Under the pieces are notes generated by a model that ran no database searches, was not told where the DNA came from, and worked only from the letters and a program-made list of their open reading frames with translations. A stretch of DNA of 64,000 nt from Rhipicephalus microplus (Eukaryota > Arthropoda > Arachnida > Ixodida > Ixodidae), in contig NC_134701.1 in the NCBI RefSeq assembly GCF_043290135.1, positions 199,878,601-199,942,600 of the forward strand. The letters run 5' to 3'. A program made the translations under genes and the position numbers. Shown here one piece after another: positions 34,802 to 46,430 of this stretch. Within the stretch, counting starts at the first letter, position 1, and every line of letters begins with the position of its first letter.

Positions 34802-35548
34802 GACAGAAATAGGACAAGATTCAGGCAAATATTAATGAATCCCAGGCAGTCTAGACTAAACCGGAGGTCCCCGTTAAGGCTTGCCTCCTAATCATGCCGT
34901 GTTTCTGACCGTTACTACTGCGGAAATTACTACGCAAAATTAATGTGCCGAAATTGCTATCGTTATTTGTGTATCAAGTACAGGGCTACAACGGACGCTT
35001 TATGAAGTGGTGCGCGCCCCTAGCGAGAAAAAAAAAAACACCCTTGAAGTAGGATTTCAGTGTTGAAGGTTTCTAGCCATGTGACGTATTTGCTCAAGGC
35101 ACTGTGGCGCTCCTCGTCATATCAGAGATTATCATACACAACTTAGGAAAGTAGGAAACTTATTTGAAAGGAAGTTCTATCTTTTTTTCATCACCCCTTG
35201 TAAAGACCACAATATCGAGGGGTGTTGTAGTGGTACCATTTGCAGTAGTAGCGCCTTGTGCAAAACCGGATTTTGCGATGAGCTGCTATAGCGTATAGCG
35301 GGTAAAGTTAAACTGTTTTGAAGCAGCAGCATCGGTCTTCTCTTTGCTGCTCTGCTTGCTGTGCGCGCCGTACGACGAAAAATTTCTGAAAAGGTAACGT
35401 CGATTATCACGTGCAATCAGAAAACTTCACGGAAAGGTATCGTAAGAACCTCCTCACCAAGACCGTGTCACTCGTATGCGCTGTAGGTATTGCATCCTTC
35501 ATAAGAATGTCATTCTTGGCGAAATGGTTGAAGACCGAAGATTGGTTA
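34802..35548. other. Unassigned DNA
   Basis: No supported gene or repeat. Confidence 0.4.
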
Positions 35549-35783
35549 AATGATATGGGGGCTTAACGTCCCAAAACCACCATATGTATATGACAGACGC
35601 CGCAGTGGAGAGCTCCGGAAATGTCGATCTCCTAGGGTTCTTGAACGTGCACCCAAATTTGAGCTCACGAGCCTACAGCATTTCCGCCTCCATCAAAAAT
35701 GCAGCCGCGCCGCCACCGGATTTCGACCCCGCGCCCTGCAGGTCAGCATCCGAGTACCTCCGCCACTAGACCACCGCGGAAAA
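35549..35783 (-). mobile_element. Ruka-like SINE, full length, diverged
   Basis: GGCTTAACGTCCC to CCACTAGACCACCGCGG, with scattered substitutions in body and boxes. Confidence 0.88.
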
Positions 35784-38112
35784 GCGAAAGCCCAAAGAGA
35801 AGAAAGAAAGAAAAAGAGACAGAGCTAATACCTTCGCCGTTCTTCCTTCCTGTTTCGAGCATTGCGCTAGAAATAACATGTTTAGCAAACACATAGACAC
35901 CAGCTAGCCCAGAAACATGTTCTTCTGGAAGTTCGTCTCGCACTCTTAGGAGTCACTTGACGTTCATGCTTTTAGTTAGGGGAAAGTTTGAGTTTCTCCC
36001 TCATATAAGAAATCAAAAGATCATTCCATAATGAAAGGCCAGAGACGTCACAGCGCACAAGATAGTGGATAACAGCTATTTGGAGCAGAGTCGCCTGTAC
36101 ACACGAAACGACTTAATCGTCCACCATCTTTCAATGCAATCTTTGTTCGCTTCGGAATTTGTTGGCGCATCACATCAACGAACTGTCGACGCCTCGAACA
36201 ATCTTTCAAGATGGAGGCCGCCTGTAAAACGCTACGAGCGATAGAAACAGCGATGTTGGTGGATAGATATGCAAGGAGAAAACAGAGGGGGCTGTGCCGG
36301 CGAAGGCTTTTTTCGGAATCCTGTCTCTAGGCGAGTACACGCACTCGCATGGTGCGCGTACAGTTTGGCATTATCTCACGGGGAAGCGGCGGCCCAGCGA
36401 ATCAACTCGAAGACTCTGTTTCCTCGGTCTCAGCGATATACACGCAAGCGTAGCCGGGAAGTGAGTGGTGTCTGATGGTTCCGCAATGCCGGGCCAGCTA
36501 AGGAGACCCCTGTTAAACGTTGACTATTCGGAGAAACCTCTCTGGAGGTGTATTTTCGCTCGCCCTTCTTCCGTAACGACTTGCGGCTGCATATGCATGC
36601 AAGCGTATTCTCGAGAGACTCTTCTTATACCGTTTGCGAGCGTGTCTTGCATTGCCAATTCGTTTATACACATGGGGCTCTGGGACGCGAGACTACATCT
36701 CGGCTTCTAAATGTGGTGTTGCACAAGTTAACATGGCCAAGGCACGTTGTTTCAGCAAGAGCGATGAGCGCTGGGAAAACGTTCTGGATGCGCGTAAGCT
36801 ACTTATAAAGGCTTGACGCGACTCACTTGGTCTGTTCACGGAGTTTTCCAGTGTGATTGCAGCGCCAGAAAGCACAGCCTAGAATAACGAATTCGTTCAA
36901 AATGGAACCCGATGCGTGCGCCTGCATGGCTGGGCGGATTGTGGTCAGAGCCACCACATGCTGGCTACAGGGGAAGAAGTGCGAGCTTGTGTTTTCTGCA
37001 AGCACCCAACGGCCGATATCAGCTAACTTGGGACGGGCCAGAGCGAGCAACACAGCTCCCTCTGGTCAGCGGGGACGGGTCCGCGTTCTGTTGTCAAAGT
37101 TTTTTAAGTGGCTGCTGCGACTGCATGTCACACATTTGCTTTCCGCGTTGTAGATCTGCTATGCCTCCGTTGTGGAGGCAATGCAAGTTGGACAAACTTG
37201 CTGGTGCTCAATTTTTTTTTTTGCTGCTTCAGCGTAGCAGTGAGAAATTTGAGTATAGAACGGGCAGGCCACGAATAACAGGAATAATTTGCCCTCATCA
37301 TGCTCCATATTGTTAATAATGAAATTAAACGAAAGCACTTCTGCACTTGTGTCACAGTGTGGCATAATGACTGAGCTCTACCAAATCCAGCTCATTAAGG
37401 GAAAGATTACTAACTGCCTGTAACTGACAAAGTCCTTATGTTTCTTACATATTTTTTTCACTCAGCTTTACGTGTTTCGTAACGAGATGGCTTACGGATA
37501 CTGAAATTAATAACCAAGGGCAGATCAAGTAAGAGAGAGAGTCTTTATGTTCTGAACGTACAGGGCCACAGGTAGACAGTGCCCCTTGCAACCCTGCGGT
37601 GTGACATCCCTCACCCCTAGTGACAAATATAAAGCTACCGACTCCTCCAAGGCTCTATTAGCAAAAACGAGAGTGGCATGGACGCACACTGATGCGAATT
37701 TTGTGTCTTTTGTGCAGATATCGTATCGCATCGTTGACATCCCATGCTCATCTTTAGGTATCTGGCTTCTCACAACCTTCGGGAGAATACTGTACCCACC
37801 ACTGCAGATAAAAAGGCATGTGACGAGCCCTGGGTCTCCTCGTTTCTTCATAAAATAGAGAACTAGGTATACTAGTCGCGAACTGTGTTAGGCATGCCAC
37901 CTTGTTATGTTCAAGTAAAAGTAGAAGATGTCAAATAGTCGCGACCGTGCACTGCTCAATGGTACTTTAAGCTTTGCAGCGCTTATCACAGTTAAACCGT
38001 GAAACTTGGAAGTGCTAAAACGTTGTTGAACTTGATGTATTTTTAACGGTCTTGCTGGGGAAGACGAGTGAACTATTTTTTTGCAAAAAGAATAAAAGCT
38101 AGGCTAGTTGGT
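35784..38112. other. Unassigned DNA
   Basis: No gene supported. Frames near 36900-37160 and 37525-37860 overlap on both strands and show no motif. Confidence 0.4.
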
Positions 38113-38940
38113 GACAGTACTTAAACATATATTAACACAGCACACGACCAGACCGACCCAAGAGGAGAAGGGGGCACAAACCGCAGTGCCGACGCGCAAC
38201 TGAACTTTATTGGAAAATATGAACGAAAAAGGATTGATTCATATGTGGATTTTAACGTCCCAAAACCACCATATCATTATAATAGACGCCGTAGTGGAGG
38301 GCTCTGGAAATTTGGACCACCTGTGGTTCTTTAACGTACACACAAATCTGAATACACGGGCCTACAACATTTCCGCCTTCATCGGAAATGCAGCCGCCAC
38401 AGCCGGGAATCCCGCGACTTGCGGGTCAGCAGCCGAATACCGTAGCCACAAGACCATCATGGCGGGGCAACGGAAAATGAAAACCTTAACCTTCACACCC
38501 ATGTGGCACAACTAAGGCAAGAAAACTGCAGATCAACTGGCATTTGGAACAATTTAAAAAAAAAATCTCGATGCATCTCACGTGTACTCTAAAACAGTGG
38601 GAGGGGGGTGAAAAATGGGGGCTAACAATGCAATAGCGTGCCTTCTATAGCCCTACACGAGAGCAAGGTTAGATTCAGAGATAGCATGATATCTTAACTT
38701 TTATGCTGTTAGAGAATACACGTGGGTTATATCAAGGTTTTCTTTTTATTGTAAAGATGTCAGCTGATCTGCCGTTTCCTTGCCTTTGTGTGATCACATG
38801 GGTGTGAAAGTTGAGGTGTTCCCTTTTTGTTCATGCTTTCCAATAAAAAGTGCGGTTGCGAAGCAGCGCTGCGGTTTGTCCCCCTTCATCTCTTGTGTCC
38901 GCGTAGTCGTGCGCTGTGTTAAAATATGTTCAAGAACTAT
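38113..38940. repeat. Long inverted repeat, arms about 165-185 bp, with a SINE in one arm
   Basis: The left arm (38113-38230 plus 38470-38540) is the diverged reverse complement of the right arm (about 38757-38940). Matching landmarks in both: TCGTGTGCTGTGTTAA, GCGGTTTGTGCCCC, TCCAATAAA, CACATGGGTGTGAA, and CTTGCCTT. The arms differ by substitutions and small indels. The 238-base gap in the left arm is the SINE. The loop is about 215 bases. It could be a foldback element or two head-to-head copies of one retroelement end. Confidence 0.75.
38231..38469 (-). mobile_element. Ruka-like SINE inserted in an inverted-repeat arm
   Basis: ATGTGGATTTTAACGTCCC at the low end to the tRNA head at the high end (ACCATCATGGCGGGGC). 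The flanks AACGAAAAAG and AACGGAAAAT look like a decayed target duplication of about 10 bases. Confidence 0.88.
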
Positions 38941-41375
38941 TTTTTTTTTCGTAAAGCAGAAGCGATTTCTTTTGAATCATCAGGATGCCGGTCGTTGTTG
39001 TTGACCCATCTCGATTCACATTCCATGCCCATTGAGGGCTGCGGTGAACGTAGGGGGAGAGATGGGGTTAAATTAAAGAGAAAAAAAACGCGCCGCTTGG
39101 ATTTACCTTGTCTGGAGTGAAAACATCACGTTTCATTGGGAAGTAAACATACCTTGCACCAGGTCCACTGTTGCTGCCTGCGTCGAACGCCACTGCTGCC
39201 ACCATATACTCTCATTCTGGTTTCTTCGAGGTCTCGCCAGAACGTAACGAAGTAAGCGTTGCGTTACGTACGCAATGTCTTGTTTCGGGCGTATACGCGT
39301 GCATCTCTAGAATCGATACGTTACGTACTGCACATGCACAGTTCTCTCCCGTAGCAGTGCTGCGCACGTGGGCTTGTTATATACGCCCAACTAAAAGTGT
39401 CTAATGCATCAACTTCAGCTCAATACGTTCAGGTAAATTTAGGACGCAAACACTTTGCGGGTACTCTATAGGCCAAGAAGAAGTGGGAATAACCGTTCTA
39501 GAAACGGCTCGGATCTGTGTGACATTTATCGGGAGAGGTTGAGGGGGTAAGTCTTTAGTTTTCCATAGATTACTTATGGATAGAAAGTGCAGGAAAGCAA
39601 TTACCACTGAAGCGCAGTGCTCATGACCGAAGGCACCAGGAAACTGTGGAACTGGCATGCATGGCTAACTTCCTTCGGGGGGAATAAATAATTATTCACC
39701 TATTTCTATGTTATATATCACTTCTGTGTTTTTCTGTGGCAATTCTGTGTGTTTTGTCGATGACCCACAAGCACACATTTCTTCAACGCTAGATAGTTTA
39801 GTTCACCGATCGGAGAGAGTGAGTGGATCTTGCTCGTTCTTTAAGAGCAGCTTGCTGGCACAGCCCAAGTGCGTGGTATCTCTTGTCTTTCGTGCTGTGC
39901 GCAGGACCAATCTAGTTTATTCGCTATTGTTGAGGAAAGAAGGAGATACATGCCTTAAGCATACATATTTAATCTCGTTTACAAAAAGCCATGTTTCTGT
40001 GTATGAGGATGTACAAAATTATTCTGAGCGTGAAGTTACCTGTATTTCAAACACCTTATTTTTCTGAGGCTTGTAATATTGATGTCAGGAACTGATATCC
40101 TGACAGTTTCATGAACTCGACAGCTGCGCACAGTTGAACTAAAAGATGAAGCATCGTATATAGCAAAACGCCATGGTTTGTGAAGTCATGAATAGAAAAA
40201 TAAAAGGGGAGGGAGTGAAACAGCTAATTAAGCTACACGAAGGAACAGTGGCGCCAATTTAGATTATCTTTTCGTGGTCGGCATCACATGCAATCTGTGT
40301 CACCATTGCACTTGCGCACAAACAACTTCCCATTGATGTCACAGGCGCATTCATACTGCTTTCATTGTAGTTTTTGTCCGTATCATTCACGTGCACTTCT
40401 TGTTCTGCAGTGTTGAAAAAAAATGTAGATTGTAGGCTTAGATTGCTTCATAATTTACCTTCTTGCCATTCATTGTTTCTTAATTATACGCGAAAAAAAA
40501 CGAACCAGCAGTGCTGGTGTTTGCCACGTTTAGTTGACAGCTTATGAAGGCCATCTACGTCTTGCTTGGTCAACTGAGGCTGCTCTAAGTTTTGTGCAAT
40601 ATCATTGATTCTTTGGAACAAATTTTCATTTTGAACCTGTGCAAGACCATGTTTTCTAAATTATTTCCTCGACAATACTGTTGCAGGTTGTTCTTTTACT
40701 GTCATAATTCCACGACTTCCTGATCCGTGCTCACCGTCCGAATCTTTTTCAACTCTTCTATTTTTTTAAGCAACGATCTCAGTAGACCAAAGCTTCATTT
40801 CTGCTAAATTATACCTTATCGCACCGATCTGAAAGATGTTCGACACACTTTTCCGCACTTTCCACGGTTTCCTTGACTTGGAAAAGCACATCTAAATTGT
40901 TTGATTTTGGACAATTCAGAAAGCTTTTTTGATGATTTTTGTGAGCATCTTTTCAGAGTAGAAATGGTCATTTTGTGCCTGCTTTGTTATTTTTGAAGGG
41001 CCTCGTGTAGAAGAGATTACGCATGTCTCACATTCCGAGCTTTTTTCCGCAGTGCCTGTCATTGCATTGTAGTTTGTCTGACTAGTACCAGAACAGGTGC
41101 CCAAATGATAACCATAACCACATTGTGAACATGTAAGGCACGAGCCATCTGTTGAAGTGACTGATTACAAACCAGTCATATAATGGCTATGGAATTAGCC
41201 ATTGCACTCGCGAAGGAAAAAACAGATGATGTAGAAGCAACTGTACAGACACAAGAGCAAGGCACGTGACCTATCGCCTGTGCACCTAATATAAATCAAT
41301 AGTGGTATAACGGGAATCACTCCGCAGCAGTGGCATCGAATGAATATATGTAAAAAGCGAAGATGAAAACGTAAA
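38941..41375. other. Unassigned AT-rich DNA
   Basis: No gene, RNA or recognised repeat; short open frames only. Confidence 0.4.
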
Positions 41376-41397
41376 GAAAACCAAGCTCCATATTAAC

Positions 41398-41523
41398 GAT
41401 AGGTATGGCGCGAGAACAGAACGAAGGCACAGAGGCAAGAAGGACACGAATGACACAAGCGCTTGTGTCCTTCGTGTCCTTCTTGTCTCTGTGCATTCGT
41501 TCTGTTCTCGCGCTGTACCTAAT
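41398..41523. repeat. Near-perfect palindrome, arms about 60 bp, no loop
   Basis: The two arms meet between 41460 and 41461 in ACACAAGCGCTTGTGT. Reading outward both arms contain AAGGACACGAA, AAGAAGGACAC, GCACAGA, GAACAGAACGAA and GCGCGAGAACAG; I count only a handful of mismatches. Outside the arms CCAAGCTCCATATTAAC (41381) and CCAAGTTGCATATTAAC (41562) are near-identical direct repeats. The structure could extrude a cruciform. Confidence 0.85.
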
Positions 41524-41584
41524 CGTCATATCATATCCAACTAGCCCAAGCTGCCTCACTTCCAAGTTGCATATTAACAGATTT

Positions 41585-44216
41585 CTTAGACGCTTGAAAA
41601 TTATCTCGCTGCTGCCCCTGCCGGTGTGTGTGTGTCGATCTTTGGTTGGTAGAGCGGCCTTTTAAGTCTGTTTGTCTATGACGTAGGGACTGTTCTGGTG
41701 AGGGTCAATGACTACCCTCCTTGGTGCTGGGTCGTTATAGCGGCGGTTTACAGTGATCGTGAATGTTTTCAAAAGATTTCCTAGATTCCTGCATAATAAA
41801 ATTTTTCTTAGATGCTTGAAAATGATCTTGTTACTGCCACTGCCACCGAGTGTGTGTTTTAGGTAGTGCCCTTTATCTTATATTTAAGTAGTTCATCTTT
41901 AACCTATGGACAGTATGTTCTAATGTTCCCATACTGAATACTACGCTGACGCGAAATCGCGAATGCGAGGACAATTGTAGATGACTTGTTGCCTTCTCCA
42001 CAACGCACGAGAGACCACTCCTCCGCTGATTGTCCCCACTCGCTAGTTGCAGTGCCATTGATACAGCGTTATCAGCTGCGCAATTAACTCTTCCACAGAA
42101 ACTTGACATGAACCGTGAGGTGTTAGATTCTCATATTTCAGTCGTCATAGCGGACTGTATATCGAAAATATTTAAAATTGTACGCAGGACCTTTGGCGAT
42201 TCGTCCAAGAGGGAGTTGGTTTACCGATTCTTACACGCTCTGTCGCGTTCAAGCGTTTACTTGCCCTTTGATAACTTTAAAGGCACGAAAAGTTTAAGCT
42301 AATGATAACCACGAAATTTTTGTACATGTTCTCGTACATGTATTGTATTAAGTAGTGAACTTTATTTGATGCCACAACACTGAAAATAAGGTTGATGATA
42401 AATGGCATCCATTATCCGGAAGGTGAAATAACGTCAAAACAGTCACGAATGTTTGTTTGTTTTCCTTTCTGCAAGCACTGGGTTAACGGCAGTTAAAATG
42501 CACGTGTAAAGGCTTTCGCACTTTTTGTTCGAGCAAATCGAAAGAAAGGGGGGATAAATATTGAGATCTCTACTCTTTCCACACGACACTTTTCCTCTAC
42601 GATCTATGGCCAGATGTTCCACATAGTGCACGTTCGCGCTAACGGAAGCGCCTCCAAGGCCCGCGTGCGGGCAGCGATGCTGGATGACGTAACAGCTCGC
42701 GTAACCAAGCCTCCAAGAAGCGTGCCGTGCCGACGGCATGGGGAAGTGCGCGAGCACAAACGAAAATACCATTTTAAAAACTAAGAAAAATGAATCGCCA
42801 AGTAAGTGTGCCGACGCAGACAAAAGGGCAGCAGGTGCAAGGACCACGTTTTAAACGGAGAAGGGGGACGGGTAAGAGGGTAGCGTTGAGCTAGTTGTAT
42901 CAAGCATCTGGGTCGGCGCTTCGCGATAGAGGGTGGTGGGTGCGGACCTCCGTGCGCTCAGTCACAGCCTCCAGTACACCGCCATTCTGGACGCACGTCA
43001 TCGAGAAGCAAGCTTGTACGGCTCTTTTCTTTTTCTTTCTTGAACCTCCTCCTCTTTTTTTCCTTCCTGGAGCTGCCCGGAAGAACTTCCCTTCCACCGG
43101 AGGTCCCTTTTCGTGCTGGTCAAGCCGGCGATTAGGTCAAACGGTGAGGGGTGCATAGCTGGCGCGACGTTGTGTTTCCTCGGCCAAGTGTGAACTCGCA
43201 CGTCGCGAGTGGAATGTGTTTGTTGACGGTGACCGGCGGAGCGTTTCGAGACTCAAGACTTCGAAGGAAGCGTCGACAGTGCCGTTTCAGCGTGGATGTA
43301 GCCACGGATCTACGGCGAACTCCGCTCGCGGTGCCCCTCATGTATTCCCCGTTCTAGTTTTCGCCATTAAAAGTGAAAGGCAAGCATGGGCTGCGCCTGT
43401 CTTGAAAGTGACGACGTGGCCTTTTCTTTACTGTCCTTTGACGGGCCTTCTACGTGTACGTGGAGGTGTCTTCGACGTAAAAACAATGGTGCCTTGCGCC
43501 GCCAAATGTGTTAACGCCGAATGGGGCAACCACGCGTCCCCTATTCTCGCTGCCTCATCGCCGAGTATAACGACGGAAGATTGTTTTAGCGAAAAAGTAG
43601 ACGTGGTACGTTCATGTCGTAGAAGTTCTCCGTCAATGCTGTAGGCGAAAAGTGTTATGGGCGATCGCGAAGTGCTTTTGTTTTACGTTGTTTTGGTGAT
43701 GGTCAGTCTGGTTTCATGAATTGACACGCCATTGTGAATGTGTATGACAGGACTCGAAGCCTGTGCATAGGCCTGCAGAACGTGGCGCACGAAAGGTAAG
43801 GAGATCTCTCCTGTCTGTCTCTTCTTCACCCAAAAGACTGTGCTGTGACCCATTCTTGGGAAAACGTAGCATAGATTTCGTACCGTACTTACTAACCGTT
43901 TTCGTTGGGTCCATCCTGATAGTTTGACAATCTTTGGCACTTGATTTTTCACCATAATGTCAAACTGCTTTTGTGGGCTCACACCGAAGATATACGGTAA
44001 TCTACGCCCCTTGCTCTTTCCGCCCCTTCCGGCTTCTAGGAATAAACACGCCAGCGCTGTTCCACAGGTTGCCATTTTTTCTTTGTTTTGCCGGTTTTGC
44101 CTTATCTATTTAACGGTGTTCTTTCACCAGTTGAAATTTATCCGGTGCTGGGGCGTAATCGAAACCCCGTCACACTGGTAATTCGAGTAGGGCTGTTGTA
44201 TTCTGTATATACGCAT
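41585..44216. other. Unassigned DNA; one CpG-rich segment
   Basis: About 42900-43400 is richer in CpG than its surroundings and could hold a promoter or first exon, but I see no TATA box, no domain and no convincing splice pattern. A 130-residue minus-strand frame at 43683-44075 has no recognised motif. No gene is called. Confidence 0.3.
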
Positions 44217-44455
44217 GCAGCCGCCGCGATGGTGCGCTACTGTCACAGTGTGTGGCTGCTCACTCGGAAAATGCTGGTTCCAGCCCGGCGGCGGCGGTCG
44301 CATTTCAATGCACGGAGGTGAAGTGCTAGAGGCCTGCGTCCTGCGTGATTTAGTGCACTTAAAAGCACCCCAGCTGATCGAAATTGTTGGGAGACCTTCC
44401 CCACTGCACCCCTCATGAACTGAGTCGTTTTGGGACGTTCAGCGCCATAAAACTT
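44217..44455 (+). mobile_element. Old SINE copy of a Ruka-related subfamily
   Basis: CCGCCGCGATGG head, a body equivalent to the SINE body but with many changes (GCATTTCAATGCACGGAGG, CTAGAGGCC, GCACCCC), and TTTTGGGACGTTCAGC at the end. The most diverged copy that still spans the whole unit. Confidence 0.65.
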
Positions 44456-44626
44456 CATCTTATATACAGTAAACGCTACGCTGGCATAACCGAAGTTGTT
44501 GTGAAACAAAGCCATTCAATCAGCAATAAGTCATTTCTATCGCACGCACACCGATTTCACACGAACGTACAGCCGCTCATTTTTTTAAACCTGAGCGTGC
44601 GAGCAGCGGCCACCCACTCGATAAGC

Positions 44627-45490
44627 GTCGTTTATTTATTTATTCAGAATACTGTCAATCCCGTGATGGGATTATTACAAGAGTGGTGTCACATTGTACA
44701 TAGTTAAAACAAGCAATACACAGACTAAAAATATATGTTGCAAGCACTTGAAATTTGAAGCGAATATCTCAAAAATAGTGCAAAATTCGCCGTAGTGATA
44801 GGCAAAGAGTCTTTATGAATATAAACATCAGATGAAATGCTGGGGCAAGCAAAAAACAAATACAAAACGAAATTGTACAGAGTTAAAACTTGTGGCATCA
44901 TCGATTCAGGAAATCACGGCTTAACTAAAGTCAGCACACATTTACTCGCTCGATTAAAGAACTCATCAACTGTCGGCTGTGTCAACACGGTGGGGTGCAG
45001 GGCATTCCAAGCGCGTATGGCTCGTGGAAAAAAAGAGTGGCCAAAAACATTGTTCTTGAAGGGATACTCATCAAGTGTGTGACAATGTTTATTTCGTGTT
45101 TGGTGCTTACTGTTAACCTTAACATAATAAGCGAGATTTATTTTCAAAGAGTTGTGTAGCACCAGATACAAAAATCTCAGGCTATGAAGCTTGGCGCGGC
45201 TCGCCAGGGTGGGCAGATCCGCTCTTATCAAAAGAGCAGTAGGTGAGTTGGTACGCCTATAACAGTTATAGATAAAACGGACTGCTTTACGTTTTATTCT
45301 TTCAAGCGCGCCTACATGTTTGTTTGTGAAGGGGAACCAGGCCACACTCGCATATTCGAGGATTGGGCGAATAAGCATGGTATACGCTAAATTTTTTGCT
45401 TGGGGTGTCGAATGACGAAGGGTTCGCTTAAGAAAAAAACTCCCAAGCATTTCCCCGAAGGTGAACATGGTTAAGTGCGAATGCACGGGG
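44627..45490 (-). mobile_element. CR1/L2-type LINE, 5'-truncated 3' end
   Basis: The frame at 44914-45486 encodes the carboxy-terminal part of a CR1/L2 reverse transcriptase protein: FLKRTLRHSTPQAKNLAY, LIRPILEYASVAW, KRKAVRFIYNCYRR, and FFPRAIRAWNALHP. The 190-residue piece is open. The 3' UTR runs to about 44627 and ends in GAATAAATAAATAA on the element strand, the usual sort of CR1/L2 tail. The 5' part of the element is absent. Confidence 0.85.
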
Positions 45491-45541
45491 TGATGCTAGG
45501 AGGGGGAGCAAAGTTAAAATCCGTTGGCATTCGCCAGTGAG

Positions 45542-45925
45542 TTAACGTAAACTCCCCCGTGTGATCAAATTGCGATTCCCAGGAACCATCACACACTCGA
45601 TGTGACGCCTCATCTCGGCCTCGCGAGCGCGCAGTTCACCATCCGCTGCACGCTTCGCCCGCTTGTCTTCGGCCTCGCGAGCACGCAGTTCGGCATCCGC
45701 TGCACGTTTCACCCGCTTGCACTTGGCCTCGTGAACACGCAGTTCGGCATCCGCTGCACGCTTCGCCCGCTTACGTTCGGTCTCACGAGCCTTTCGCAGC
45801 GCCGCCTTGTCTTCCAACGTCGGCGAAACCACCGCGGTACCGTCACCTCCAACGACGGCTGCTGTGCTGGCATTCGATTGTACTGCATTCGTTGTTAATG
45901 GTAGCGTTGCCTCCGGGACATCCAT
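45542..45925 (-). CDS. Small basic protein with 18-residue repeats, function unknown
   Basis: 127 residues from the ATG at 45923-45925. After an Ala/Thr/Val-rich start the protein has about three copies of an 18-residue charged unit of the form KRAKRAADAELRAREAE, predicted helical and rich in Arg, Lys, Glu and Ala, ending GNRNLITRGSLR. The DNA repeat is 54 bp. Similar Lys/Arg-rich helical repeats are common in arthropod repeat families, and a related but distinct repeat remnant lies near 63.1-63.3 kb. I do not recognise a function; a nucleic-acid-binding role is only suggested by charge. It may be a fragment of a larger or mobile coding unit rather than a resident gene. Confidence 0.35.
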   Translation of the reverse strand: MDVPEATLPLTTNAVQSNASTAAVVGGDGTAVVSPTLEDKAALRKARETERKRAKRAADAELRVHEAKCKRVKRAADAELRAREAEDKRAKRAADGELRAREAEMRRHIECVMVPGNRNLITRGSLR

Positions 45926-46430
45926 CGCACGACCCGCTCTCGACGGGAGACTGAGAGAGAAGGCGGGCGCGCGAGAGAGAGGGGTGTGTGCGCAGCTGCA
46001 GCGAGCGAGGAGAGCGGAGGAGCGAGCGAAGGGGGAGGGGGACGCGCGCAGCGGCGTTAAAGATATAAGACGGGTTACTGACACCGATATCAGCGTCGCG
46101 TCCGTGGCTTATTCGGTAGAGTGTCGCGCTGCGGCCCGCCAAGTCCTCTTTCTTTTAAAGATAGAGAGAAGACCGCGGACGCCGCCGACGGCGGTGGATT
46201 GTTTGGGGCCGCTTATAAAGTGTATTCACACTTAAAAAACGAAGCACATCGGTGAAATGTACGAGAATACGTACACTGTCATCCTTTATGAAAGGGAACT
46301 CGCGAACGCGTGGCCTGCCCTCTGCGGCGGCTGCCTACAGCCCCATCAACCGACAGCGAAATAAAACACGTTCACTTTCATCGTCATCTGTTGCCAAAAA
46401 AAATAATAACAAGTTATGACCGGTAGACAA
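45926..46430. other. GC-rich DNA, possible upstream region of the repeat protein
   Basis: Purine-rich GAGAGA and GAGCGAGCG tracts around 45950-46040; no other gene or known repeat seen. Confidence 0.3.

Noticed and set aside
43683..44075. A 130-codon minus-strand frame without low complexity
   Set aside because: No motif, no clear splice sites and no supporting neighbour. Kept only as a mention in case it is an exon.
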